DNA of 64,000 nucleotides, from positions 24,881,879 to 24,945,878 of the forward strand of contig CM017572.1 of assembly GCA_007844125.1 (NCBI GenBank). Direction: 5' to 3'. The notes under the pieces are model-generated. The model was given only the letters and a program-made list of their open reading frames with translations. It made no database searches and was not told the origin of the DNA. Below are positions 21,031-33,204 of the stretch, piece by piece. Numbering within the stretch: position 1 is the stretch's first letter; every line of letters starts with the position of its first letter. The position numbers and the translations under genes are program-made. The stretch is from Sinonovacula constricta (taxonomy: Eukaryota; Mollusca; Bivalvia; Cardiida; Solecurtidae).

Positions 21031-23265
21031 CGTGCTTAAGCCGAAACCTAAAAAATGCACACATTTGTCGTATTTAATAGATAGTTGCCACATCAGTGAA
21101 GATCCCTTATCTTGGCAGCCATCTTTGATAGCAACTTCAACGGATTTTCACATGAATTTTATAGAAGCGTAAATTGTATTCTCTTGTAATTTCTTTACTT
21201 GTGGTCCTAAAAGTCAAAAGCTATACACCATTGGAAAGCTCTTGAATTCATATTTTTAGAATTTTATATTTTTTAAAAATTGATAAATGCACAAAGAATT
21301 AATACACAGAACTAAATAAAGTTATTGGATCATCCTTAAACAAAATGAACAGTGTACCTTTTTGGTTGTATTTCTTTTAACCTTTTAAACTATCAAAATA
21401 TAGTTTTGATATTTAAAATACTTCATAAAAGCGGTTAAATTTGTTATAAGATTCAGTAAAATAGACTTAAATATAAAAATACAGTGGTGAGTTTAATAGA
21501 GCCCATATATCCAGATTTCGGCCTGCATTAGCTTTTGCCTTCAAAGATGCCTGCCTTAAACTGTCTTATCAGTGCATATGACGTCACATGGAAACTGCCT
21601 TATTATAGCATTAGTTTAGGGTGTGTTATTCACACTAGTGTGCTTTTTATTCTGTAAACAAACACAAAACAACAAGGTCTACGAAAGTTGGTGCAGTTTT
21701 ACAATTTATTTGCCTGCTGAAATTCTCGGAAGTGTCGATTATAAGAAAATACGCATTTTACTATCATGCTTTTACCATTGCAATCCGCGTAAGCTGTTTG
21801 AAAGCTTTTCAGTATCGTTTTAACCCAAGACAGAAATAAAAAGCGGCTGATGTTTATTCGCCCCCCCCCCCACACCCCCCCACCCACCCCACCCTGGCAC
21901 ACCCCCCACACACACACTGGACTACAAGTAAGAATGGTTCGGATAAGTCGCTATCTATTGTTAAGATTTTGATGAAACATCCTACACTAAATTTTTTCGA
22001 TTCTGTTACTGTTATTTTTATTATTATTATAATATATCAAAGCTGCTCACAAGTTTTTTATGAATTGTCATTTACTTGATGACAGTACGATTACGTTTCT
22101 ATATCACAAAATAATCAAACGTTAACTATCCGTAGATGGCGATATTGACAAATAGTCAGGCGCGTATTGGCGGTTTTGAATTTACGCACAATTGCAAGGA
22201 AAAAAAAACCTTTTTTTTGCAGTAATACTTGAATATATCCAGTTTTTTAATAACCAGGTATTTTCTAATGAAAACTGTAAAATGCGGACATGCGAAGACT
22301 TGACGAAAAATATGAACGACTCAAATCCGGGACGTGTATAAGTTAAATTCATTTAAACCTTTTCAACTTGATTGGTGTGCAATAAGATTTATAAATAGAA
22401 ACTACGCAACTGAAAATATATTATTTCCTAACCGGGTCCGGCCATGACTTTACTAAGGTTTTTGGTACTTTTAGGATTGTTCGATTTTTCGAACGGAGGT
22501 TACGCACGTGCGTAAAGTGCGTAATGGCAGAAACACGCCTGCCTATAAGTCTAGAAATACACTGGTGTTAAGCTAAATGTGTGTTCCCATACTGATAATA
22601 TTTTAAAACACTTGTTATGTTCATGGCTGGCCGTTTAGGTATAGGTCTCTACTAACGTCTAACGTTAAATAAGAAAACAAACCCGATTTAGAATGGCTAC
22701 GATATTGTACATTTGCATCACACATCTTAAATCCAGAATTTAAGGCTTTCTACAATCTCTACAATTAAATATCACGTGACTGGGAGCATTCAACAAATAG
22801 TGACGTAAGTAGTGACGTGTTCTTAAATGCGATCGTCACAAGGTCAAATGCTATACGAGGGGAGATTTTTCTGTAATAACATGCAACAATAATACATGAT
22901 TAAATATAATTTTTATCGGCTTAACTCAGAGAAGTTCCTCATTATGATAGCAATTACATAGAGGACAAGTATAAAAAGTTAATATTTAAGTTATAGTTTT
23001 ACAATGTAATAGTGCATTTCAGCACTACTGCTAGAAACTTGTGGGTTTTTTTATCAATTTTATGTGACCCTTTGAAAAGCAAAATAAATGTCTGTACATC
23101 TATTTACAGCATTAATAATGATCATTCAAAATACGGAAGTGAAAGGCATTAAACTTCTCTGGTTGACGAGAAACAACAGGAAACAGATGGCTTCTCTACT
23201 TCGGTTTGCAATCGCATTTTTCGTACTAATGCTCGCTATATACTGCTCTCTACAAAAATGGTAGG
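21031..23265. other. No gene seen
   Basis: A+T-rich sequence. It contains a C/CA-rich low-complexity tract at 21861-21917 and no recognisable interspersed repeat. No exon-like block was found on either strand. Confidence 0.5.
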
Positions 23266-23269
23266 GGCA

Positions 23270-23430
23270 AATGTCTTTCCAATTTTCTGGGTTATAATTC
23301 CATTCATTATTGAATTGATGGTTATTCCATTGCCCATTTGTCTGTAAGTCGCCCCGGGCGATCAGTTCTCAGCTTAATGAAGCAATAATAACTTCACAAA
23401 GTCTGAGGTGATAAGATGGAGAGGGCCAGC
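23270..23430 (+). repeat. Dispersed repeat R6, left half
   Basis: TTGAATTGATGGTTATTCCA, CCATTTGTCTGTAAGTCGCC and CCCGGGCGATCAG match R6. Homology fades after AATGAAGCAATAATAAC. Confidence 0.6.
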
Positions 23431-24039
23431 AATTCAAGTTAGGGCTTGTTAGCTTCTCTACATTGTGTTCATGAGACAAACGAAGAAAAATAAAAACAAA
23501 ATCAATGCATCGAATTAAAAAAGGGTAACATTTTTTTCCTATGATCTCGATTGATTTTAAATGTCAATGCGATATTGACGGTTGGCATTCATTGGCGTGC
23601 TGCAACTAGCAGGCAGGCAGAAAGGAGAGTTTTATCATCGTCCATATATGATTGCGACTGAGGAAGCTGTATCGTGTCCACCCAGTAAAACAGAAATTGA
23701 ACACTGCAGCTGCTTGTTTGGAAATATAATAATATCCGAGGTCGCGTTTTTTTTTTCAATCATTGGCTTCATGTGTCATTTTCTGAAATTTAAAAGTGCT
23801 TTTGTCTGGCATTAATAGCACTTTTTTTTTCACACACGTTTTGGTTTAGCTTTTTATATTTTATATTTTCCGAGGGAAAAGAAACACAACGCTTTGCATT
23901 TCTTCAGCAAGAGTGTTGTTTGTTTGTTTTTGAGTTGTTGTTTTTTTGTCCTCGACTTTGGGACCAGGAACTGGGACTCGACTCATTAAAGTAAAGTAAA
24001 CATTAACAGAGGTTTGTGAAGTTAGGGAATTATGTATTG

Positions 24040-24286
24040 TGTATTCAATATCCAGATACACCCAGCTGTAGTTCCCTCTCGAATACCCAGCACCTTGCAA
24101 GTCGGGTATTCGGTTGAAGCTCGGAATTCGCGAATACCCAGCTTCCTGGGAATACGGTTGTAGCTCGATATGAAATGCCCAATACCTAGGTTACTGAATA
24201 TTTGGCGGTAGTTGGGAATTCGCAAATACACATTTTCCATCTGGCTGGGGATTCGGTTGTATCTCGATATTGAATACCCAATTCTC
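24040..24286. repeat. Degenerate 50-bp tandem repeat
   Basis: GAATACCCAG recurs at 24081 and 24132, with decayed forms near 24174, 24223 and 24272. The units also share GGTTGTAGCTCGATAT and GGAATTCGC. Spacing is 45-51 bp. It abuts the R5 element that starts at 24289. Confidence 0.75.
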
Positions 24287-24288
24287 AA

Positions 24289-24655
24289 TGAGAGACATTA
24301 ATCATTAATGAATAGTCTCCCCTAAATAATCCCTGAATGCAAGGAGGCCCTTTCATTTGTTTTACTTGGTTTTTATCCTTGTGCTCTATGGAGTGTATGT
24401 TGACTTTTCTGCTTTCTTGTGATACCCAGGTTGATCATCATCAACAAACATTTCCATTTTCGTTTTTAAATGAATTTTAAACTTATATTAATACGAAAGT
24501 AAGAAAGTCCAGTCTGTTATTGCAATACCTACAAAAGAACAGGCGATAAAGTCCCAGAATTCCAACTAAAAGGACTTACCCACTGTTGGGAATGCCTCGG
24601 ATGTTAACTAACAACAAAGGAAGACAATTTCCATTTCACCAATGTACTCCATTGT
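24289..24655 (+). mobile_element. Dispersed element R5, copy 2
   Basis: GAGACATTAATCATTAATGA, ATAGTCTCCCCTAAATAATC, TGGAGTGTATGTTGACTTTT, GATACCCAGGTTGATCATCA and GAATGCCTCGGATGTTAACT follow the order in 10535-10925 with high identity. ATTAATC is a small tandem duplication near the left end. Confidence 0.75.
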
Positions 24656-24824
24656 TAGACAGTACAAATTATGAAATAAATTGCTCTAAATGGGCGTCAT
24701 AGTCATGGTCATACCAAATTATCTGGATGACAATAAGTGCGACCTCAAAAGTTACATGGTTATCTTAGGTTTATGGTAGATTGCTGTTGTGCATGGCCGA
24801 GGAAATACATGTTTATACTATATG

Positions 24825-24975
24825 AGTGGGGTGTTACGCTTCACTTTTCACATAAGTATAGGGCATCAATAAGCATTTTACAAGATCTTTTTCATGTTAT
24901 AATAATTTATTTGGTTGTTTGAGTAGCAAAATTTTATCCAAATTGTTGGATATCACCTTTATATGAGATAGAGTA
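24825..24975 (-). mobile_element. MITE-T, terminal fragment
   Basis: AGGGCATCAATAAGCATTTT, AATTTATTTGGTTGTTTGAG and TTGTTGGATATCACCTTTAT are the complement of the MITE-T left end. About 150 bp is preserved. Confidence 0.6.
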
Positions 24976-25156
24976 TACTTTAAAATTGATCAGAAACAAC
25001 CAGTTAAAAGATTCTTGATTCTTGTTGGTAATCATTGTCTGTGCTAATGGCTAAATAATTTCAAAATGACACAAGCAATTTGAAAACCTTTGGCAAAACT
25101 ATCTCCAAACACGAAATATTTTAACTTGTATAGGTGTGATCTATCAATATCATGAA

Positions 25157-25158
<2 letters not shown>

Positions 25159-25203
<45 letters not shown>

Positions 25204-25329
25204 TAAAAGGCAATATTACATATTGTAAATATATATTTATATCAGAAAACCGTATTTATCAGAGATTATCACAGGTTTATCACAGGTTTGTGAAGTTGGC
25301 TAGAAATAAGTGCATCGAAAAGATCACCG

Positions 25330-25371
<42 letters not shown>

Positions 25372-25519
25372 TAGTATATATCATGCAGGTTTACATGTTC
25401 AATTTGCTAAAAGGCAATGTTACATGTACCAATGGTAAACACATTTTGGATTGTTCAATCAGTGATCATTTCGATGCACCTTATTCCTAGCCAACTTCAC
25501 AAACCTGTGATAAATACGG
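25159..25519. repeat. Foldback element around (TA)n tracts
   Basis: CCGTATTTATC to GTTTGTGAAGTTGGCTAG at 25250-25303 is inverted at 25487-25519, and homology extends inward through GAAATAAGTGCATCGA. The left arm has an internal 11-bp duplication (ATCACAGGTTT). TA runs occur at 25159-25201 and 25333-25372. CTAAAAGGCAATATTACAT at 25203 is also repeated directly at 25408. The open frame at 25152-25490 is mainly Ile-Tyr repeats from TATA and is not a gene. Confidence 0.8.
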
Positions 25520-26380
25520 TTTGCTGATATTGACTGACGTCATTGAGTTTATTTATACGATTTTAAGACCGGGAGAATTTTAAAGCAACCTGTTGTGGCT
25601 GACAAACCTCATGTGTAGCGACAACGCCTGCCATCCTCTGAGAGCGATACTTTCAGCAATATAAACACAGTTCAAATATCAGACGACGATTTAATGGTGG
25701 GGCATTTAATCGCGTGCTGCAAAGTGTTTTTATAAATAAGGAAAGAAACATTTGTTCGTCAGGTCTTTAATGGTAAATTCGGAGAAAGTTGTTTACATTG
25801 TTCCCTGCATAGTCTAACAATGCCGAAAGGTTTCCGTTTGTTTGATTCTGTTAAAGAAGTTATTCACTAGACTTTCATATGAAATGATTATTTTAAAATA
25901 ATAAGAGATATTTGAAATAAATGCTTGAAAACATTTGCATAAGTATTATCAATTACTGACATTTTTGATTGTGTGGAAGAGTCTCCTTTGACAAGCTTTT
26001 AGCGTTGTTGTCTACTCTTACTTCCGCGATTGCGATATCAATGTACAACTGGTTCACAAGATTTAAAAAAAAATGCATTTTGAAAATTTAACATTTTATA
26101 TACATTATTATCTAAATATATTTCTATAAGTATTTTAAAACTTAATAACATTTAATAAAATCTCGTACGTCAGAGTCAACGTCATTTTTTTTCGTGGTAT
26201 AGTGTTCTTTAAGCCACATGATTTCGGACGCGGAGATTGTGTGGCAGTGCTATGCACAATTCACGGAAAACAACTCTTTCCCTTTATAAACGGCATATAT
26301 TTATATGCATTCTTATCTTTCTCATCTGTCTACGTTCATATTTTCCCGCCAGCTATCTAGTTCTGTTTTCGATTCATTTA
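25520..26380. other. No gene seen; weak R8 similarity
   Basis: The first 160 bp (ACTGACGTCATTGAGTTTAT) resembles repeat R8. GGGGCATTTAATCGCGTGCT near 25699 recurs loosely at 30877 and 32540. The remainder is A+T-rich without coding signal. Confidence 0.4.
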
Positions 26381-26381
26381 A

Positions 26382-26840
26382 TTAAAGGTAGTATCCGAAA
26401 GATTGGACCATTTTCTTTTCTCATACAACCAAATAAATAATTGTTATCTAAACAAATCTTTTTCGAAAGCAAAACAAAACACTCAACTTGTCATTACAAA
26501 ATATTATTCAATATCCGAGCCGCACTGCACAGTTTACTATTTTAAACTAAGAAAATCACGTGACCACATTCTTTTGAGATCACGTTACACGAGTATTCGG
26601 GTAATCAGCTCTGACGTCAATATCTATTTTTAGGTGAAATCACCATCGCGCTTATATATAGATTTGGCAATAATGGACATTTAAGGCGATATATTGCACG
26701 AGTTGTCCAAAAATAGAACTAACGTTATAAACAGTCTTTACCTAGACTAAACTTTATGCAGCAATTACGCACAATTCACCAGAATATGAAAATGTTGTAG
26801 CATGTGTTATTTATTTGCAAAATGTCGGATAGCACACATA
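26382..26840 (+). mobile_element. MITE-T, complete copy
   Basis: TTAAAGGTAGTATCCGAAAG opens the copy and GCAAAATGTCGGATAGCACA closes it. Inside are CCGAGCCGCACTGCACAG, AATCACGTGACCAC, AGCTCTGACGTCAATATC (a perfect TGACGTCA) and CTATTTTTAGG. The inverted ends and about 450-bp length fit the family. Confidence 0.75.
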
Positions 26841-27050
26841 CACATAAAACCGACATACATAGGAATCAGGGCTGGAGAAATACGGTAGCCCGACGTCCCG
26901 TACAAGTCAAAATGCAGAAATGCAGTTTAGGACTACTGGTCATTGATCATTAAATTAGTCCCGGTAAAGTCATAAATCGGCAGTCGGACAAGTGATAAAT
27001 AAACAGCGGTTTATAATTAGCGATGGAGACAATCAATTTCACGCCAGGAG

Positions 27051-27105
27051 CATGTAAAACATGTAAAGGTACATGTAAAACATGTAAAGGTAGTACATGT
27101 ACAAT
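27051..27105. repeat. ACATGTAAA short tandem
   Basis: The word ACATGTAAA or ACATGTAC occurs five times in 55 bp, with a 20-21 bp repeat. ACATGTA words are scattered throughout the window. Confidence 0.7.
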
Positions 27106-27109
27106 GCAC

Positions 27110-29080
27110 ACACCTGTCCAAAACAGCTAATCACGACACGCAATACATAAACGCTTCTAGACAAAATAAAAGAAACAACTTGTTGATATACCTTGTTTGT
27201 TAGTTTTAGATATGAGTTGTGTTCGTTAATTGAAAGCGCCGCAAATTTTCGAACAGGTCATTTTTGTCCAGGTTACTAGTTCCGGGACTTATCTTTGAAC
27301 AGAAAATTTTCGTAGGCCCGGGAATGATGAAATATGAATGATGTTTCAAATGTGTGTTGTTTTTTATAGGAAAAGGCTCTTTTCTGTTCAACAAAAAATT
27401 AGGACAACTTATGCTGACTCATATATTTCTTGTCCGAACCATATATAGGTTTTACCTGATATATTTGTCTCACAATAAAAAAAAAATACCAGAAACATAG
27501 AATTTATTTGGAATAAATGGCAACACGAACTCAGTTTTACCTCTCTTGCATAGAGCTTTGTTAATCTCACAAATCCCAGTTCTTATCAGAAGAAAAACAC
27601 ATTCCTTTAAAATAATTCTGAAAGGGATTTTTTCGCCTCAAAAACGTGTATCAAGAAACTTGTGTTTGGCTTATTTAATTAAAGCACATGCAACAGAGAA
27701 CAAGGGCAAATTGACTTGGCTATTGGTTAATTAATTTTAGGGAAAATGAAAACGACATCTTTTGGCCGCCAAGATTACGTGTAGTATCAAATTTTATTAT
27801 TGTCTAAACAGTGAACCAAATCTAAAAAATTGGAATGTCGGAGCACGATAAGCTCATGGGACATTAAACCGTGTGTTACAACCGGCAGAAATCACTTTAT
27901 ACAAGAAAAACAAAATAAAACAAACAAACAAACAAGACAAGCATTGTTACACGGTGTAAAATGGCGCCCAATTATTATTTTTAACAATTAAAGAATTATT
28001 CTTTATATTTAGCAAGACAACCACGGACATCCGATTAGTAATTTAATTTAAAGGCGAACTCCGACAGTTTTCCTATATCGTTTACAGTTCAACTTATAAT
28101 AAGCAGCAACCCAAGGGACAGTCTAAAATTGGCCGCTTAAGACAAGTTGGCTGCTTTGCACAAACTATGATATAATTGATCGTTTACCTATTAATATGAG
28201 CATGTGTCTTCATAAAAACAGTATAACACAAATTGTTGATCAACTGCAAAGTACTGTTCGAATAGATATTTAATATTACAACATAACTGATTTTGGAATG
28301 TCAACTAATGACTCAGGATAGCAGAAATGTCTCACTATATCAAAGAAAATATTGCTCCATTTTGGTACTTTGGTAACTTACAGTACAAAACATGCCATTT
28401 TAAATGTTTCATATGAAATGTATACTGAGGCTAGCAAAATCTTCGTCAAACTGTAGTGTCACAAATCTCCGAAAAGTGTATAATTATGTTCGGACAATTC
28501 AAGTTCCGGACTGGTGCAAGTTTTTTACTTTTTTTTAACTAAAACAGCAAGTATTGTGTTATTAGACAAATGAAATTATGTCTAATATCGAACAAAATGC
28601 TTAGGAGGACCTAAACCGACCGTTTACAGCGTGGTGACCGCTCTTAACACGTGACCGCTAACACAAGTTTATACCACTTTCAGCTTCATTACTACATGTA
28701 CATAAATACCGTACCGATTTTGTCAATTTCGAACCATGGGTGTTAAGCTGGTTTATACTTACCCGCGCTGTTTTTGATGGTTTTAAGATGGTTATTCCTT
28801 GTAAATTTCTTTAATGAGCTTCATAGCAAAAGATCATTTACTTTATTAAATTATTATTTTTTACATTTAGACAATATGCAGTATGAATGGTGCAGCATAT
28901 GTTATGTACAGATATAGGCCTATCGTTAGAACATCTTTTCAGCTCACTTTTAGTCAAAGTACTCATCGGATGTCGTCTTTGTAGTATGTCAGATAAATAT
29001 TGTTTTGTTTTAAATATACATTTGGACCGAACCGCCAGATAAAATAGATCTAAATGTTCCCATATATCCTATAATTCTTA
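27110..29080. other. No gene seen
   Basis: Long A+T-rich stretch with no repeat recognised from elsewhere in the window. Neither strand has an exon-like block with splice sites. Confidence 0.5.
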
Positions 29081-29081
29081 C

Positions 29082-29390
29082 CTACACAATCAGTAGAGCG
29101 TCGACTCAATGTGACGGGAGGCCCCGGGTTCGATCCCGGGCCGCGACATACGAAAGTCGTTAAAAATGGTATTGGTTTAGCTCCCTTGCTAACGCTGAAG
29201 CAATTAATTGTAACGGTAGTTCCACGACGGGTTGGCCTAGTGTCAGGATAATGTGACTGAGTGTGGTATCATGCCAGGTGTTCACGGCATGCTATACACG
29301 GTGAAGGCAACACTCTGTCTTCTTCAAGTGGGACACCATCTCCGGATAACTAAAATACTCTTAGTGGGACGAGAAACCCAATAAACACAC
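29082..29390 (+). mobile_element. SINE-A, near full length
   Basis: A worn A box (AATCAGTAGAGCGTCGACTC) is followed by an intact B box GGTTCGATCCC at 29128-29138. The body GGTTTAGCTCCCTTGCTAAC, GTGTGGTATCATGCCAGGTG and CACGGTGAAGGCAACACTCT runs into AACCCAATAAACACAC. Confidence 0.85.
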
Positions 29391-29622
29391 ATTTGACTTC
29401 CTTTGCATGAACGCTTTTCTTGTTACTACATCAACAGTATATTGACAAATTTCAGACGCATTCCATAAAGGGCGCCGCGCTTGGGCGCGGACGCCAATAA
29501 CAATTTATTATCAGCCTTTTACAACAGGCCAATCATCATTAGGAGGGAGAAAACATTCACGTAACATTTTCATCACTATAACAAATTGAGATGTAAAACG
29601 TTCCAGCGTTTCCTTTCAAGGT

Positions 29623-29722
29623 ACCCCCCCCCCCCCTCACAGGGCAGGGGAGGGGTGGGGTGGGGGTGGGGTGGATGCACCCCCTACCCACACACACCAC
29701 CACCACCACCCACCATACTAGG
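29623..29722. repeat. C-run and G-quadruplex-prone tract
   Basis: A run of about 15 C at 29623 is followed, at 29647-29671, by five runs of four or more G separated by single bases, then CCCCCTACCC and CA/CCA repeats. The plus strand fits the classic G4 pattern with very short loops. No promoter or gene start is visible nearby. Confidence 0.85.
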
Positions 29723-29797
29723 ACGAGTTGTGAAAACACATACACGAAAGCTTACAAAATACTAAGCTCTTAAAACTAAGCTCAAAAATTTTGTCTG

Positions 29798-29816
29798 TTG
29801 ATTGCTTAAGGTGCCT

Positions 29817-29872
<56 letters not shown>

Positions 29873-29969
29873 AGGCACCTTAAGCAATCATATATATATA
29901 TATTACTGCGATAAAGTTGAATGGATCTTGAGTCATACCTCCCACCAAAATTTTCTAGATCCGCCACTG
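29798..29969 (-). mobile_element. hAT-like short element with TA hairpin
   Basis: GATTGCTTAAGGTGCCTTTC at about 29801 is repeated exactly as its complement after a (TA)n run, giving a near-perfect hairpin at 29801-29890. Downstream come GATAAAGTTGAATGGATCTT and TCATACCTCCCACCA, and the element ends CTAGATCCGCCACTG. The same ordered blocks are present at 48345-48498. The terminus is the complement of CAGTGGCGGATCTAG, which is hAT-like. No transposase is present. Confidence 0.65.
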
Positions 29970-30079
29970 CCACTTCACAAGAAAGTCTAATAATAAAGAC
30001 ACAACTGATTTGTCTTGTTTAAATTGGTTGGTATGTGATGACCAAATGCATTTTTCTCTCGCAATTTATTTTTCTTATA

Positions 30080-30280
30080 TTGTTACTGATTGCTAAGCCT
30101 CTCACCTCATTGGTTCGAGTCGCGTTCGGGTCGAAGGCTTCAATGTGAGAAGGTCTTCCAGGTGTCTTGCGGTGCGCCAGTGGTTCTACCTGAGACATTT
30201 GTCTGGGGTCTTCCTCCACCAAAAATAGCTGGACGTCGCTATAGGGGTCATAAATTGGCGCTGCGATGTAATGAAAAAAT
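30080..30280 (+). mobile_element. SINE-B
   Basis: The copy shows TGATTGCTAAGCCTCTCACC, the B box GGTTCGAGTCG at 30112-30122, CTTGCGGTGCGCCAGTGGTT, TGTCTGGGGTCTTCCTCCAC and CTGGACGTCGCTATAGGGGT. The A-box end is degraded. Confidence 0.85.
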
Positions 30281-30299
30281 ATTTTGTTACGAACGGTAA

Positions 30300-31135
30300 A
30301 AATTTAAAGTTAAAAAAAAAATAATTCTCGGTTCTTCTCAGATTGAAGTATTTGTTGCGATGAGTGGGCGGAGTATTGTGTAACATATTTGATTTATTCA
30401 TTCAATGTGAAAATGGGAGAAAAAAAAAAGATAACTGTTTAGCCTGCTGGCTTTTCAAACTCCTTCGCAGTGATCTCCCTTGAAATCATTCAAATCTTGA
30501 AAGAGATCTCTGACTGGTGTGTTTCCAATAATTATTATAATATATCTTTAAAATATATGTTTAAAATACAACAATTAATTTGATTATTTTATTATGAATA
30601 AAGAAATTTAATATTTCCACTGACGAATAATAATAAATGTATCTTGTAAGGAAGACGGAAAGCAGTAATAGATTTTGACAAATTTCGTCACATTTACGCT
30701 AGCGTTTTACCACCGATTTGAATCTTTGATCAAAGAGGGTAATATATTTTAGTTAAAACGACAAAATACGATTTCCTCTTATAAATAATGCATGTGTATA
30801 CAGATATACGGTGTACATGACCTGGTTAGAATCGTTTTCAATAAACAAAGTTGAAACGTCATAGCAGGCTAGATTCTTGGGGAATTTAATCGTGTGTCAT
30901 AACTCGTTGAAATATCTCTTTAATGACCTTTATTTTATCAGTCAACATTCGATATAACGAGAGCTTCATGTACGCACTAGTATTTGTCCTCGCGACAGGT
31001 TTTCTAACACATTTGAATTCTGGTTATATTGCATTACGCAGTCAAGTACACAGAGGCAGGGTTTCCCTCAATTTCTTATTTCATTTGCGAAGCTCTGCAT
31101 GGAGAGCGATTATAGAATAACAGTTTTATGGGGAC
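30300..31135. other. No gene seen
   Basis: A+T-rich. The frame at 30923-31120 has no supporting splice or domain evidence. Confidence 0.5.
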
Positions 31136-31140
31136 GATAA

Positions 31141-31317
31141 TGCAGCTGGTAATAATAACCGTTTTTATTGGAAGGATAATGCAGCTGGCAATAATAACCG
31201 TTTTTATTGGAAGGATAATGCAGCTGGCAATAATAACCGGTTTAATTGGAAAGATAATGCAGCTGGCAATAATAACCGTTTAAATTGGAAGGATAATGCA
31301 GCTGGCAATAAAAGGAA
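31141..31317 (+). repeat. 39-bp tandem repeat, about five units
   Basis: TGCAGCTGGCAATAATAACC recurs with exact 39-bp spacing (unit starts 31141, 31180, 31219, 31258 and 31297), joined by GTTTTTATTGGAAGGATAA. Minor substitutions occur (AAATTGG for TTATTGG). A single related unit lies at 12277-12317. Confidence 0.95.
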
Positions 31318-31657
31318 TTCGCAGCTGTTCGGAGACCTTTACAAACAAGAACTGTTATGGATGTCTAAACTGTTTTGTCGAAGTTGCGAAAAATGCTTAC
31401 AAAAAGACGATGAAAAAGATCTTACCGAGCAGTTGCGATTTCCTGTTATTGCCTGCTACATTTACACTACTTTAGATCGGTGCCAAAATGTCATAAATAT
31501 TTATCAGGCTGTCCAACGTTAACTAGAAACACGTTCGTCTAGGCTCTTGCATTTTCGTATTTAAATGAACGTGTGTGCAATATCTACATTAGAATAGGGT
31601 CTCATCTAAAGTCATACTTTACCTTAGATTTTAAAAAATAAATATAAACAATCACGG

Positions 31658-32030
31658 ACGTTAGTAAATAGTCTCCCCTGAATGATTCATTAATGCGCAA
31701 GTACCGGTTAAGTTATTTCTTTTAGATATCTCGCTTTTTATGCTTGTAGTACTCTTTGGTGTGTATTGGTGTTGACTTTTAATCCTTCTTGAGATAGCCA
31801 GGCTAACCATCATCAACAAACACTTCCGTTTTATTGTTAAAAGAAAATATCTATACAAGTAATTCAGTTGACTTAAAGCTTACATTTATGCAAAAGATAG
31901 CAATGTTTCTGTTAGTATTAGCATCATCTGCATAAGAAAAGGCGATTAAGCCCAAGAGATCCAACTATAAGGACATACCGCATATTTGGACTACCTTGCA
32001 TAAAAAGATGGATAATTTTCATTTGACCAA
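31658..32030 (+). mobile_element. Dispersed element R5, copy 3
   Basis: AATAGTCTCCCCTGAATGAT, a GGTGTTGACTTT segment, GATAGCCAGGCTAACCATCA, GCATAAGAAAAGGCGATTAA and TGGACTACCTTGCATAAA follow the R5 order but are more diverged than in the 10.5- and 24.3-kb copies. Confidence 0.65.
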
Positions 32031-32034
32031 TGTA

Positions 32035-32190
32035 CCAATTTAAATTTATCTGGCCGAAATTGTCGTAGCAATCTTAATAAAGCTACGACCACCTCCTTAA
32101 CACCCCGGCGACAAGGGACAGTACTATGTAAGACTTTGCACGTGTCGTCAACAATTGTGGCGTCTTTTAGCTCCCTTTTGTTGCACTTTT
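32035..32190 (+). repeat. Dispersed repeat R6, right half
   Basis: GGGACAGTACTATGTAAGAC, GTCGTCAACAATTGTGGCGT and CTTTTAGCTCCC correspond to the right part of R6 at 20790-21030. It directly follows R5, so either R5 inserted into R6 or the two have come to lie next to each other. Confidence 0.5.
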
Positions 32191-32230
32191 TGGTAAAATG
32201 AGGTAAAATGCTCAAACATGTGGTATACAC

Positions 32231-32538
32231 CGGACCTGGTAGCGCAATCGGTAGACGTCAGCTCTAGCTACGGAAGGTCCCGGGTTCGATCTCTGGCCAC
32301 GATCTACCAAATTCGTTAAACATGGTAGCGGTATAACAAGTCCCTTGCTAACGGTCAAACAAATCTAAGGGTAGTTCCACAACTGGTTGGCCCGGTGTCA
32401 GGATAATGTGACTGGGTATGGTATCATGCCAGGTGGCATGCTATACACCGTTAAGGCAGCACTATATCTGCTTCAAGTGGACACCATCTCCAGATAATTG
32501 AAATACTGTTGGTGGGAGTATAACCCAATAAACAAATA
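32231..32538 (+). mobile_element. SINE-A, full length
   Basis: The A box region ACCTGGTAGCGCAATCGGTA and B box GGTTCGATCTC (32283-32293) are both present. The body GTGTCAGGATAATGTGACTG, GGTATCATGCCAGGTGG and CTTCAAGTGGACACCATCTC follows, and the copy ends CCCAATAAACAAATA. A few bases are missing before GGCATGCTATACACC. Confidence 0.88.
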
Positions 32539-32963
32539 TTCAATTGCGTGCTGCAACTGGGAGGAGTGTCATTATAATAGGAAACCAACAGTCTTTTGTG
32601 AGGAGTAAACTAACTGAAAGGTATTCAGCTAACAAGATTGATGATATTTATTTTGGAAACAAGTTATAAAACTTCTTACCACACTTCTGAAAATAATTGT
32701 ATTTCAATCATGGGCTTTCCTTGAGAAAATCTGTAAATTGTTTTTGTCTGGAATGGCAATGTTTTTTCTCTCCTATGATTTTGTTTTTGTTTTCAATCCA
32801 GTGATAGATTGAAACAAGATCATTTCATTTCTCTCAGCAAGAGCTTTTTAACCATCAAGAATTCCACAACGAACAGACGATCTCTGTTCATTGATACAGC
32901 GGGCAAGAGAACACTTATTAATGCCATTGATTGAATGTTTTATTTGTAGTCCGGCGGGGTTAG

Positions 32964-33100
32964 AGATTATAAAACTTTTGAGTTTGAGTCAGGGTCAATA
33001 CTCTTTTAGTCTGATTGGCTGGATTCAAATAAAATATGAAATCTGACCAATCAGATGTTTGAGGGTAGCCTCGGGGCTCAAACTCAAAGTTGTATAATCT
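32964..33100. repeat. Foldback sequence
   Basis: AGATTATAAAACTTTTGAGT is complementary to the right end (CTCAAACTCAAAGTTGTATA). Inside, GTCTGATTGGCT pairs with TGACCAATCAGA. The whole 137 bp forms an imperfect stem, which fits a small foldback MITE. A related word, GACCAATCAGAT, is tandemly repeated at 55227. Confidence 0.7.
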
Positions 33101-33204
33101 ACTGGCACCAATAAATATTCCATTGCTCTCTGTCTACATCGTGCTTATTGGAAGGTTTTGAGAAAATGCTCATTTAGAACAATTTATTTATTTATTTAAA
33201 GATC

